Shown here: positions 1 through 6,135 of the stretch, in pieces
Numbering within the stretch: the stretch's first letter is position 1
How the letters are laid out: every line of letters starts with the position of its first letter
Assembly: GCA_021781185.1 (NCBI GenBank)
Contig: JAJXXI010000407.1
Span: forward strand, 1-6,135
Origin: a bacterium
Lineage (GTDB): Bacteria > Verrucomicrobiota > Verrucomicrobiia > Limisphaerales > UBA11358
DNA: 6,135 bases
Reading direction: 5' to 3'
Notes under the pieces: model-generated
Told to the model about the DNA's origin: nothing
Seen by the model: the letters and a program-made list of their open reading frames with translations, nothing else
Database searches by the model: none
Position numbers and translations under genes: made by a program

Positions 1-1
1 C

Positions 2-550
2 GAGATCAACCGGCTGGATTACATCGTCACCCAGTTTCTGGGCGCCATCCGGCCCGCGCCCTTGCAGATGAAACTCGCCTCGCTGAATGACGTGGCGACC
101 AAGACGCTCGACCTGCTGCGGCCCGAAATAGAAAACCGCGGCGTCACCGTGAACTTGAAGCTGTCGCGCAATCTGACCGCGACGCCGGTGGACGCAACCC
201 AGTTGCAGCAGGTGCTGGTGAATCTAGTCAAAAACGCAACCCAGGCCATGACCACCGGCGGCACCCTGACCTTGCAGACCGGTGAAAACAGCGATGGCGT
301 CTGGGTGAGCGTGACGGACACCGGCGGCGGCATTCCGCCCGGGCAGATCAACCATATCTTTGAACCCTTTTACACGACCAAGAAGAAGGGCAGCGGTCTT
401 GGACTGATGATTGTCCAGCGCATTGTGCGTGCCCACAACGGCCGCATCGAACTGGAAAGCAACGTCGGACGCGGCACGACATTTCGCGTGTGGCTGCCGC
501 TACACGAGCGCAAGCCCCGATTGCTGGAAGAAAAAACCAACCGCGGATGA
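2..550 (+). CDS. Sensor histidine kinase, NtrB-like, C-terminal part (5' end outside window)
   Basis: This is the C-terminal 182 residues of a sensor histidine kinase, which autophosphorylates on a histidine and passes the phosphate to a response regulator. The reading frame is open from base 2, so the gene starts upstream. The visible part begins in the distal DHp helix (EINRLDYIVTQFL, then RP), a pattern typical of NtrB-type kinases. The HATPase domain then follows: the N box at residues 67-82 (QLQQVLVNLVKNATQAM, with the Mg/ATP asparagine), the G1 box (VTDTGGGIPP) near 104-113, the F box (IFEPFYTTKKKG), the G2 box (GSGLGL) near 130-135, and the closing strand GRGTTFRVWLP. A short charged tail follows. 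The phosphoacceptor histidine and any sensory or membrane domain lie outside the window, so the signal cannot be inferred. The stop codon overlaps the start of the regulator gene, which strongly suggests a cognate, translationally coupled pair. Confidence 0.95.
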   Translation, partial: EINRLDYIVTQFLGAIRPAPLQMKLASLNDVATKTLDLLRPEIENRGVTVNLKLSRNLTATPVDATQLQQVLVNLVKNATQAMTTGGTLTLQTGENSDGVWVSVTDTGGGIPPGQINHIFEPFYTTKKKGSGLGLMIVQRIVRAHNGRIELESNVGRGTTFRVWLPLHERKPRLLEEKTNRG

Positions 551-1905
551 AACCTGCATTGCTCATTGTGGATGACGAGAAGACGACGCGCGAAGGGCTG
601 CGCGCCGCGCTGGAGGAGCGTTACGATGTTTACATCGCCGAAGATGCGCAGGCGGCGATGAACCTGCTCGAAACGGAAAATTTTGATGTGCTGCTCACGG
701 ATTTCCGGCTGCCCAACGAGGACGGCATGAAGCTGATCGGCCGGGCCAAATCGTTGCCCAAGCCGCCGATTTGCATCCTGATGACCGCCTACGGCTCGGA
801 GGAAGTCGCCGTGGAGGCCATGAAACGCGGCGCGGATGATTACATCGCGAAGGGGCGTTTGCAGATTGATGAGCTGGAAATGCGGATCGCCCGCGCGCTG
901 CGGCAGCAAAACCTGGAGACGGAAAACGTCTCGCTGCGCCAGCAGCTTGATTCCAAATTCGGGCTGGAAAACATCATCGGCGAATCGCCGGCGATGCGGG
1001 AAATTTTCGAGGTTGTGCAGCAGGTCGCGCCGACCCGCGCCACCGTGCTGGTGCTGGGCGAAAGCGGCACCGGCAAGGAACTCATCGCCAAGGCGGTGCA
1101 TCAGTTGAGCCCGCGCGCCAGGCAGCCGTTCGTGACCGTTCACTGCGCGGCGCTCGCGCCGACCTTGTTGGAGAGCGAACTCTTCGGCCACGAACGCGGC
1201 GCGTTCACCGGCGCACACGAGCGGCGCATCGGTCGTTTTGAGCAGGCGCAGGGCGGCACGTTGTTTCTCGACGAGATTGGCGAGATTGACGCCACCATTC
1301 AGGTGAAGCTCCTCCGCTTTCTCGGCGAACGGACGTTTGAACGCGTCGGCTCCAACAAGACGCTCACCGCTGACGTCCGGCTGGTGGCGGCGACAAATAA
1401 AAATCTGGAAGAACTGGTCAAAGCAGGCAAATTTCGCGAGGATTTGTTCTTCCGGCTGCGGGTGGTGGAAATTGAATTGCCGCCCCTGCGTGAGCGCAGT
1501 GGCGACATTCCGCTGCTGGCGCAGACATTTTTGCGCGAATTTGTGCGGGAAAACAACAAACCGGTGAATGATTTCACCGTGGAAGCGCTCGAAGCCATGA
1601 TGCATTGCCCCTGGCCGGGCAACGTGCGCGAACTGCGGACGGCCATTGAACACGCCGTGGTATTGTGCCGCGGCGAGCGCATCACGGTGCGCGACCTGCC
1701 GCCTTCCGTTCGCGGCGGCCTGGCGACGGCCGACACCAAATCGTTGCCTGGAAAAGCCTTGACGGTGAAAGATGCCGAGAAACAATTGATCATCCGTGCG
1801 CTGAAGGAAACGGACGGCAACCGCACGCGCGCGGCACAGAAAATCGGCATGAGCCGGCGGACCTTCCACCGGAAACTGCACGAATATCATTTGGAAGAAT
1901 TTTAA
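547..1905 (+). CDS. Sigma-54-dependent response regulator, NtrC family
   Basis: This encodes a 452-residue transcriptional activator with the full NtrC architecture. The receiver domain (about 4-118) has the acidic pair D9/D10, phosphoacceptor D52 (TDFRLP), T80 and K102. The sigma-54 interaction AAA+ domain (about 141-370) has Walker A GESGTGKE (171-178), the sigma-54 contact loop GAFTGA (218-223), Walker [11 protein letters not shown] (236-245), FREDLFFRL (297-304) and WPGNVREL (356-363). A Fis-type HTH (about 408-447, [19 protein letters not shown]) ends the protein. All parts needed for ATP-driven opening of sigma-54 promoters look intact. I chose the ATG at 547 because [11 protein letters not shown] is a normal receiver N-terminus and it gives an ATGA overlap with the kinase. 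A start at 490 would add 19 residues that only shadow the kinase frame. A GGAAG lies 16 nt upstream, too far to be a good ribosome site, so translational coupling is likely. One oddity is that the usual Lys-Pro after beta-5 is Lys-Gly (K102-G103). The target genes are unknown. Confidence 0.96.
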   Translation: MKPALLIVDDEKTTREGLRAALEERYDVYIAEDAQAAMNLLETENFDVLLTDFRLPNEDGMKLIGRAKSLPKPPICILMTAYGSEEVAVEAMKRGADDYIAKGRLQIDELEMRIARALRQQNLETENVSLRQQLDSKFGLENIIGESPAMREIFEVVQQVAPTRATVLVLGESGTGKELIAKAVHQLSPRARQPFVTVHCAALAPTLLESELFGHERGAFTGAHERRIGRFEQAQGGTLFLDEIGEIDATIQVKLLRFLGERTFERVGSNKTLTADVRLVAATNKNLEELVKAGKFREDLFFRLRVVEIELPPLRERSGDIPLLAQTFLREFVRENNKPVNDFTVEALEAMMHCPWPGNVRELRTAIEHAVVLCRGERITVRDLPPSVRGGLATADTKSLPGKALTVKDAEKQLIIRALKETDGNRTRAAQKIGMSRRTFHRKLHEYHLEEF

Positions 1906-1911
1906 TTATTT

Positions 1912-3726
1912 ATGAGTGAACGTCTTCAGCGGTTGATTCACGCAATGGAAGTGGGCAGCGGGGCGCGCTGGCTGACCTATTTGGCGCTGTCCGCAGCGGT
2001 GCTGGCCCTGATTGTGGCTTATGATTTGCGGGACTATCGCGGCTTTGACTCTGCGGAGGCCATGGATGCGGCGCAGGTGGCGCGCAATCTGGCGGAGGGG
2101 CATGGTTATTCCACTGATTTCATCCGGCCCTTCAGCATTTATCTGGTCAAGAAGCACAACCAGGAAGTGCAGGCGGGCAAAATTTCTCCGACCAACATTC
2201 TGGATCTCGCCGAACTGAATGGCGTCCATCCCGACCTGGCCAATCCGCCGGTCTATCCCACCTTGCTGGCGGGGTTCATGAAAATTCTGAAGCCGGACTG
2301 GCAGACGGCAAGCACCAAACCCTTCTGGTCGGGGAACGGCCATTTCCTGCGTTACAAGCCGGAATTTTTCATCGCCATTTTGAACCAGGTGCTGTTGCTC
2401 GCGTTGGCGATCATGACGTTTTGCATCACCAAAAAATTATTTGATGCGCCGGCGGCCTGGTTGTCGGCGTTTTTGATGCTGGGGGCCAACCTGCTCTGGA
2501 GATTCAGCATTTCGGGACAGTCCACGATGCTGTTGCTGGTGATTTTTCTGGGGCTGATCTGGTGTCTGATCAGCCTTGAGGAAACCAGCCGGGCGGATGC
2601 GTCCTCCAGCCGGCGATTATTTTTGCTGGCGATCACCGCCGGGGTCATCACCGGCGCGGGCATGTTGACGCGATATTCCTTTGGCTGGCTGATCGTGCCG
2701 GTGATGGCGTATCTGGCGCTGATTGGCGGTGCCCGGCGTGGCGGCGTGGCGGCGGCGGCGTTTCTGGCTTTTGTCATCGTGGTCACCCCCTGGATCGTCC
2801 GCAACGAGATGGTAAGCGGCACGCTGTTTGGAACGGCCGGGTATGCGGCGATGGAGGGCACTTTTGCCTTCCCGGGTTCGCAGTTGATGCAGTCCGTCAA
2901 TCCCGATCTTACCTCGGCTTACTGGATGCGGCCCTATTTTCTGAAATTCATGCAAAACGGCAACGCGATCCTGCAAGGCGACCTGTTGCGGCTGGGTGGC
3001 GGCTGGGTGGCATTTTTGTTTTTTGCCGGACTGCTGCTCGGGCTCCGCAGCATTGCCGCGCGGCGTCTGCGCTACTTCACCCTGATGTGCCTCGGGGTGC
3101 TGATCATCGTTCAGGCCATGGGAAGAACCTCCCTGTCAGACGCCTCGCCGGAAATCAACTCCGAGAATTTGCTGGTGCTGCTCACGCCGTTGGTGGTGAT
3201 TTTCGGGGTGGCGTTTTTCCTGACGTTGTTGAACCAGATGAAAACGCCGTCGCCGGAGTTCCGCATTGCCGTCATGGTGCTGGTGGTGGGGCTGTCATGG
3301 CAACCGCTCATCTCCAGCCTGCTGCCGCCCACCAGTTCGCCGATTGCCTATCCGCCTTATTATCCGCCGGACGTTCAAAAGATGGCCACCTGGATGCGCC
3401 CGGATGAGTTGCTCATGAGCGATGTTCCCTGGGCCGTGGCCTGGTATGGCGACCGGCAATGCGCCTGGACCACGGTCAATGCGCAGGCTTCATTCTACGC
3501 GCTCAATGACTATATCAAGCCGGTTCACGGGCTTTACCTGACCTTGAACACGTTGGACTCCCGGCTGTTCACCGAATGCCTCCAAGGCGGTGCCGGCAGT
3601 TGGGGATCGTTTGTGCTCAAAGCCGTCGTCCAAAACAAGCTTCCGGACGGATTTCCCCTGCGGGTCTCCCCCGGGGAGGCCTTGCAGTCCGGGTTGTTTC
3701 TCACCGACCGGTTGCGCTGGAAGTAA
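1912..3726 (+). CDS. Polytopic membrane protein, GT39/ArnT-like (GT-C) glycosyltransferase candidate
   Basis: This is a 604-residue integral membrane protein. Hydrophobic segments are visible near residues 20-37, 152-172, 180-196, 203-221, 236-252, 257-272, 277-293, 364-378, 387-403, 419-439 and 451-469, about ten or eleven spans. A long, probably periplasmic loop follows the first span (38-150). It carries DSAEAMDAAQVARNLAEG then HGYS, which resembles the acidic first-loop region of GT39/PMT/ArnT-type enzymes that transfer sugars from polyprenyl-phosphate donors. A soluble C-terminal domain (about 475-604) contains MATWMRPDELLMSDVPWAVA followed by WYGDR. This shape fits the GT-C fold, but I cannot identify the donor, the acceptor or the catalytic residue. 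It could instead be an uncharacterised membrane protein of the same fold. The ATG at 1912 lies 6 bp after the regulator stop. A GGAAG at 1893-1897 is a weak, distant ribosome site, so co-transcription and coupling with the two-component genes are likely. Its stop codon abuts the stop of the convergent neighbour. Confidence 0.85.
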   Translation: MSERLQRLIHAMEVGSGARWLTYLALSAAVLALIVAYDLRDYRGFDSAEAMDAAQVARNLAEGHGYSTDFIRPFSIYLVKKHNQEVQAGKISPTNILDLAELNGVHPDLANPPVYPTLLAGFMKILKPDWQTASTKPFWSGNGHFLRYKPEFFIAILNQVLLLALAIMTFCITKKLFDAPAAWLSAFLMLGANLLWRFSISGQSTMLLLVIFLGLIWCLISLEETSRADASSSRRLFLLAITAGVITGAGMLTRYSFGWLIVPVMAYLALIGGARRGGVAAAAFLAFVIVVTPWIVRNEMVSGTLFGTAGYAAMEGTFAFPGSQLMQSVNPDLTSAYWMRPYFLKFMQNGNAILQGDLLRLGGGWVAFLFFAGLLLGLRSIAARRLRYFTLMCLGVLIIVQAMGRTSLSDASPEINSENLLVLLTPLVVIFGVAFFLTLLNQMKTPSPEFRIAVMVLVVGLSWQPLISSLLPPTSSPIAYPPYYPPDVQKMATWMRPDELLMSDVPWAVAWYGDRQCAWTTVNAQASFYALNDYIKPVHGLYLTLNTLDSRLFTECLQGGAGSWGSFVLKAVVQNKLPDGFPLRVSPGEALQSGLFLTDRLRWK

Positions 3727-4737
3727 TCAGGCCGCCGCGCGCGTTAACCGATCCGCAATGCCCGACCATTCCGGCGTTCCGGGCGGCGCTTCAACGACGA
3801 TCAGCCGCGCGCCCGCCGCATCGCAACGGTGCAGCTCCGCGTAAAGCGCCCGCGCAAACGCCTCCGCATCATGCGGAATGACGCTGACCTTGTCTGCGTC
3901 AAAGCCGGCGGGGATTTTCGTGTGCGCGATCACATGGCAGGCGCCGGGCGGCAGATGCCGGGTGACGAGCTGCCCTTTCAAATCAAGGTCGTTCTGCCAG
4001 TTCAGCACGAGCAATCTCGCCTTCGGCGCGTAATGTTTCCTCAACATTCCCGGGCTGCGGATCATTTCCCGCCCCGGCTCCGTCGCCGCCTCCCGCGCCA
4101 GTTCGCCACAAACGGCGGCCAGCGATTCCGGGTGAATCATGCCCGGCCGCAAGACGCGCGGCGGGTTCACGGTCAAATCCAGCACCGTGGATTCGATGCC
4201 CACCTGCGACTGCCCGCCGTCCACGATCAATGAAATATGTCCCGCCAACTGGCTGCGGACGTGTTCGGCGTTCGTGGGCGAAATCTGGTTGGACAGATTC
4301 GCGCTCGGGGCGGCCAAAGGAAATCCGCACTCGCGGATGACGGCCTGCATGAACGGATGGCTGGGCCAGCGCACCCCCACGGTTTCGCCGCCAGCGGTCA
4401 CGTTGCCGGGAATTTTTCCCGAGCGCGGCAGCACCAGCGTCAGCGGCCCGGGCCAGAATGAGCGGGAACATTTTTCCGCCAGTTCCGGCCAGGCCGTCAC
4501 GCAAGCCCTGGCCGTCTCGCGGTTGGCAACATGGACGATGATCGGATTATGCGCCGGACGGCCCTTGATCTGGAAAATTTTGGCGACGGCTTTTTCGTCC
4601 AGCGCATTGGCGGCGAGACCGTAAACCGTTTCGGTGGGCAGCGCGACGACTTCACCGGCCCGCAACCGTTCCGCCGCGTGCTTCACGGCGGCCGCAAACA
4701 GCGCGGGCGTGTGGGTTGAAAGGATTTCGGTTCTCAT
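3727..4737 (-). CDS. sua5: L-threonylcarbamoyladenylate synthase, Sua5/YwlC type
   Basis: This 336-residue enzyme makes threonylcarbamoyl-AMP from threonine, bicarbonate and ATP, the first step of the universal t6A37 modification of ANN-decoding tRNAs. It acts in the cytoplasm; the TsaBD(E) partners are not in the window. The YrdC domain (about 12-200) shows PTETVYGL (34-41), KGRP (58-61), NPIIVHV (64-70), WPGPLT (95-100), SANLSN (145-150), GIESTVLDLT (180-189) and LRPG (196-199). The linker SPGMLRKHYAPKAR (228-241) leads into the smaller Sua5 domain, which ends in EWSGIADRLTRAA. The length is normal for the two-domain Sua5 form rather than the short TsaC form. The ATG at 4737 gives the usual spacing to PTETVYGL. 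No good Shine-Dalgarno lies ahead of it, only an AAGG one base from the ATG. A candidate near-leaderless promoter is listed separately. The gene is convergent with the membrane protein gene and lies on the same strand as, but 126 bp from, the permease gene. Confidence 0.97.
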   Translation of the reverse strand: MRTEILSTHTPALFAAAVKHAAERLRAGEVVALPTETVYGLAANALDEKAVAKIFQIKGRPAHNPIIVHVANRETARACVTAWPELAEKCSRSFWPGPLTLVLPRSGKIPGNVTAGGETVGVRWPSHPFMQAVIRECGFPLAAPSANLSNQISPTNAEHVRSQLAGHISLIVDGGQSQVGIESTVLDLTVNPPRVLRPGMIHPESLAAVCGELAREAATEPGREMIRSPGMLRKHYAPKARLLVLNWQNDLDLKGQLVTRHLPPGACHVIAHTKIPAGFDADKVSVIPHDAEAFARALYAELHRCDAAGARLIVVEAPPGTPEWSGIADRLTRAAA

Positions 4738-4750
4738 GCCTTGGGCGGAA

Positions 4751-4779
4751 ATTTAACGCGGAAAACCCCGAACATTCAA
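4751..4779 (-). promoter_or_regulatory. Candidate sigma-70-type promoter for the Sua5 gene
   Basis: Read on the minus strand, TTGAAT (4779-4774, 4 of 6 to TTGACA) is followed by exactly 17 bases and then TTAAAT (4756-4751, 4 of 6 to TATAAT). A start site about 7 nt further on would fall near 4744, leaving only about 6-7 nt before the ATG at 4737. That would make a nearly leaderless message, which would suit the absence of a good ribosome-binding site. The -35-like element lies inside the heptamer repeat block, so the match may be fortuitous. This is inference from spacing and partial consensus matches only. Confidence 0.3.
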
Positions 4780-4786
4780 CCTTCAA

Positions 4787-4800
4787 CGCTCAAGCGAGCG
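4787..4800. other. Small GC-rich stem-loop
   Basis: CGCTC (4787-4791) and GAGCG (4796-4800) are perfect inverted repeats around the 4-nt loop AAGC. It lies downstream of the permease stop in the minus direction, where it might act as a weak 3' hairpin. No T-run follows, so I do not call it an intrinsic terminator. Confidence 0.35.
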
Positions 4801-4814
4801 CTGGCGATTTGCTT

Positions 4815-4829
4815 CAAGCTTCAAGCTTG
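4815..4829. repeat. 7-bp inverted repeat with 1-nt centre
   Basis: CAAGCTT (4815-4821) and AAGCTTG (4823-4829) are perfect inverted repeats around a single C, and they overlap the CTTCAAG direct repeats. As RNA it would fold to a 6-bp stem with a 3-nt loop. Its symmetry is partly a by-product of the repeated CTTCAAG unit. Confidence 0.45.
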
Positions 4830-4863
4830 GGAAGCAGGCTGGAAGCGAAATCTTTCCCCCAGT

Positions 4864-6081
4864 TTACTCGTAACGCAACGCCTCGATGGGGTCGAGCTTG
4901 GAAGCCTTCCAAGCGGGATAAAATCCGGAGATCACACCAATGATGGCACTGGACAGCGCGGCGATGATGATCCACAAGACCGGCGTCAGCGTCGGCCAGT
5001 GGGTGATGGAGGCCACAAGCCGTGAAATTCCCATGCCGGATGCGATGCCGATGCCGCCCCCAATGATGCTCAACGTGACGGCTTCGATGAGAAATTGCAC
5101 CAAAACGTCGCCACCACGCGCGCCCACGGCCATGCGGATGCCGATTTCACGGGTTCGCTCCGTCACACTGACAAGCATGATATTCATGATGCCAATCCCG
5201 CCGACAAACAGGGACACGGCCGCGATGCCGGCCAGCAGACCGCCCATCACCGTAGCGGTGGCGGTGGCGGCTTGGGCAATGTCTTCCTGGCTGCGCACGA
5301 TGAAGTCCCTGGGGCCTTCCGGCTTGAGTTGGTGACGCTGCACGAGCAGCGAGGTGATTTCCTGTTGCACAATGGGCATGGCCGCCTGGGAAACCGCTTG
5401 GACGAGGATCGTATCCAGCCAGTCCTCCCGGTTGATGCGCTTCAACTCGGTCGTGTATGGCACGAGGACGACGTCATCTTGATCCGATCCCATCGGGGAC
5501 AGCCCCTTGGCCTTCAGCACGCCGATGATCTGGCAGGGAACGTCGCGGATGCGGACCATTTTGCCCAGTGGATCTTCATTGGGAAACAATTCCTTGACGA
5601 TGGTCTGGCCGATGACGCAGACCTTGGCGGCCGTGCGGACCTGCTGGTTGTCAAACATTTCGCCCCCGACCAGCGGCCATTGGCGAATCTGGAGATACTC
5701 GGGAGATTCGCCCTGGATCATGGTGTTCCAGTTCTGATTGCCAGAAATCACCTGGGTGCGAGTCCGGTTTTCGGGGCTGACGGCGGTCACGCCCTGAAGC
5801 TGGGATTGAATGGCCAAGGCATCATCAAGCCGCAGACTGTGCCAGTTGCCCCACCCCAACCGCGCGCCGCTGGAGCTGAAGGAGCCCGGGAAAATAAGCA
5901 GCATGTTTTCGCCCAGACTGGCGATTTGCTGCTCCACCTGCTCCTTGGCACCGCTGGTGATGCTGACCGAGGCGATCACGGCACCGACGCCTATGATCAT
6001 GCCCAGCATCGTCAACACGGTGCGCATTTTGTTCCGGCGCAGGGCGCGCAAGGCGGTTCGGAGCGTGGCAAAAATTCTCAT
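4864..6081 (-). CDS. ABC transporter permease, MacB/FtsX-like family
   Basis: This encodes a 405-residue inner-membrane permease of the MacB/YknZ type, which works with a separate ATPase and often with a periplasmic adaptor in export or mechanotransmission across the envelope. The order is a short basic N-terminus (LRALRRNKMRT), TM1 (about 21-41, LTMLGMIIGVGAVIASVSI) and a large extracytoplasmic MacB core domain (about 42-270). TM2 (about 276-303) runs into GIGIMNIMLVSVTERTREIG then IRMAVGAR (295-322), the family hallmark. TM3 (about 328-350) and TM4 (about 366-388) follow, with the conserved tail FYPAWKASKLDPIEALRYE (387-405). The length is normal for permeases without a fused ATPase, unlike true MacB, where the ATPase is on the same chain. 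The start at 6081 is supported by homology (RTALRALRRNKMRTVLT is a typical beginning) and by the ATGA overlap with the upstream gene. No Shine-Dalgarno is seen, consistent with coupling. The substrate cannot be predicted. Confidence 0.96.
   Translation of the reverse strand: MRIFATLRTALRALRRNKMRTVLTMLGMIIGVGAVIASVSITSGAKEQVEQQIASLGENMLLIFPGSFSSSGARLGWGNWHSLRLDDALAIQSQLQGVTAVSPENRTRTQVISGNQNWNTMIQGESPEYLQIRQWPLVGGEMFDNQQVRTAAKVCVIGQTIVKELFPNEDPLGKMVRIRDVPCQIIGVLKAKGLSPMGSDQDDVVLVPYTTELKRINREDWLDTILVQAVSQAAMPIVQQEITSLLVQRHQLKPEGPRDFIVRSQEDIAQAATATATVMGGLLAGIAAVSLFVGGIGIMNIMLVSVTERTREIGIRMAVGARGGDVLVQFLIEAVTLSIIGGGIGIASGMGISRLVASITHWPTLTPVLWIIIAALSSAIIGVISGFYPAWKASKLDPIEALRYE
4896..4914. repeat. 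Perfect 9-bp inverted repeat inside the permease 3' end
   Basis: GCTTGGAAG (4896-4904) and CTTCCAAGC (4906-4914) form a perfect inverted repeat around one C, about 30 bp before the permease stop codon. In the permease frame it encodes the conserved AWKASK stretch. A transcript could fold it as an 8-bp stem with a 3-nt loop. There is no following T-run. The symmetry may simply follow from the codons used for Trp-Lys-Ala-Ser-Lys. Confidence 0.5.
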
Positions 6082-6135
6082 GAGGTGAGTTTGATGGCCT
6101 GCTGGGCCGTCTGCAAACGCCGCAGTTCCGCTGCG
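6078..6135 (-). CDS. C-terminal end of an upstream gene, probably transporter partner (partial)
   Basis: On the minus strand one frame is open from the window edge and ends in TGA at 6080-6078, overlapping the permease ATG as ATGA. The 18 visible residues read AAELRRLQTAQQAIKLTS, a helical, charged end. Genes placed directly ahead of MacB-type permeases usually encode the ABC ATPase or the HlyD/MacA-type adaptor. An ATPase tail is my preferred guess from position, but the fragment carries no diagnostic motif. The gene call itself rests on the frame, the 4-bp overlap and the tight context. Confidence 0.6.
   Translation of the reverse strand, partial: AAELRRLQTAQQAIKLTS

Larger units (their letters stand above)
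4774..4829. repeat. Degenerate 7-bp direct repeats in the intergenic gap
   Basis: The 126-bp gap 4738-4863 contains two short runs of related heptamers: ATTCAAC, CTTCAAC, GCTCAAG at 4774-4794, and CTTCAAG, CTTCAAG (then CTT) at 4812-4828. The consensus is roughly YTTCAAS with a period of 7. The two runs are separated by 17 bp. There is no open reading frame of note and no mobile-element end. The repeats could be a short dispersed or slippage-derived intergenic element, or a binding region for a protein. I cannot tell which from one copy. Confidence 0.5.

Noticed and set aside
490..546. An upstream start that would extend the response regulator by 19 residues
   Set aside because: The extra residues (beginning MAAATRAQAPIAG) are not receiver-like and only shadow the kinase frame. 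The ATG at 547 gives the usual receiver N-terminus and an ATGA overlap.
370..1890. A 506-codon open frame on the minus strand opposite the NtrC-type gene
   Set aside because: It lies almost entirely antisense to a clearly real gene, its translation is rich in Arg, His, Gln and Phe without a recognisable domain, and long antisense frames are common opposite GC-biased codons.
3829..4624. Plus-strand open frames across the Sua5 gene
   Set aside because: They are shadows of a gene whose motifs are complete on the minus strand.
4801..4814. Sigma-54-like TGGC...TTGC element in the intergenic gap
   Set aside because: The GG and GC are separated by 6 bp instead of the required 10 bp.
4787..4835. 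Intrinsic terminator for the permease gene
   Set aside because: The stems are only 4-6 bp and none is followed by a T-run on the minus strand.
4864..6081. Full-length MacB fusion
   Set aside because: The 405-residue chain has only the permease part. No Walker A, signature or Walker B motif of an ABC ATPase is present.

Overview
The window looks like an ordinary stretch of a moderately GC-rich, Gram-negative-type bacterial chromosome. It is densely packed with coding sequence. I would guess a member of the Verrucomicrobiota or a related PVC-group lineage, from the general style of the NtrC-type regulator, the GT39-like membrane protein and the stand-alone MacB-type permease. This placement rests on protein resemblance from memory, not on a search. 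I see no RNA gene, insertion sequence, CRISPR array, phage gene or origin.

Left half, + strand (2-3726): three genes in a tight head-to-tail series. A histidine kinase, cut by the window edge so that only the end of its DHp region and its ATPase domain remain, overlaps an NtrC-family response regulator by 4 bp (ATGA). The regulator is complete, with receiver, sigma-54 AAA+ and Fis-type HTH domains. Six bases later begins a 604-residue polytopic membrane protein that resembles GT39/ArnT-type (GT-C) glycosyltransferases. The spacing suggests one transcript. The kinase would phosphorylate Asp52 of the regulator, which would activate sigma-54 promoters that are not visible here. The membrane protein may be either a partner or a passenger.

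Middle (3727-4863): the membrane protein gene meets a Sua5/YwlC-type threonylcarbamoyl-AMP synthase gene (- strand) with their stop codons directly abutting and no intergenic base. Upstream of that synthase gene lies the only real intergenic gap, 126 bp. It holds degenerate 7-bp repeats, small inverted repeats and a candidate promoter for the synthase.

Right part (4864-6135, - strand): a complete MacB/FtsX-type ABC transporter permease. Its start overlaps by 4 bp the last codons of a further upstream gene, probably its transporter partner (ATPase or adaptor), of which only 18 complete codons and the stop are present.

I found no convincing undescribed system. The points most worth a second look are the link between the two-component pair and the GT-C-like protein, the repeat-bearing intergenic gap with a possible near-leaderless promoter, the abutting convergent stops, and a Lys-Gly in place of the usual Lys-Pro in the receiver domain.
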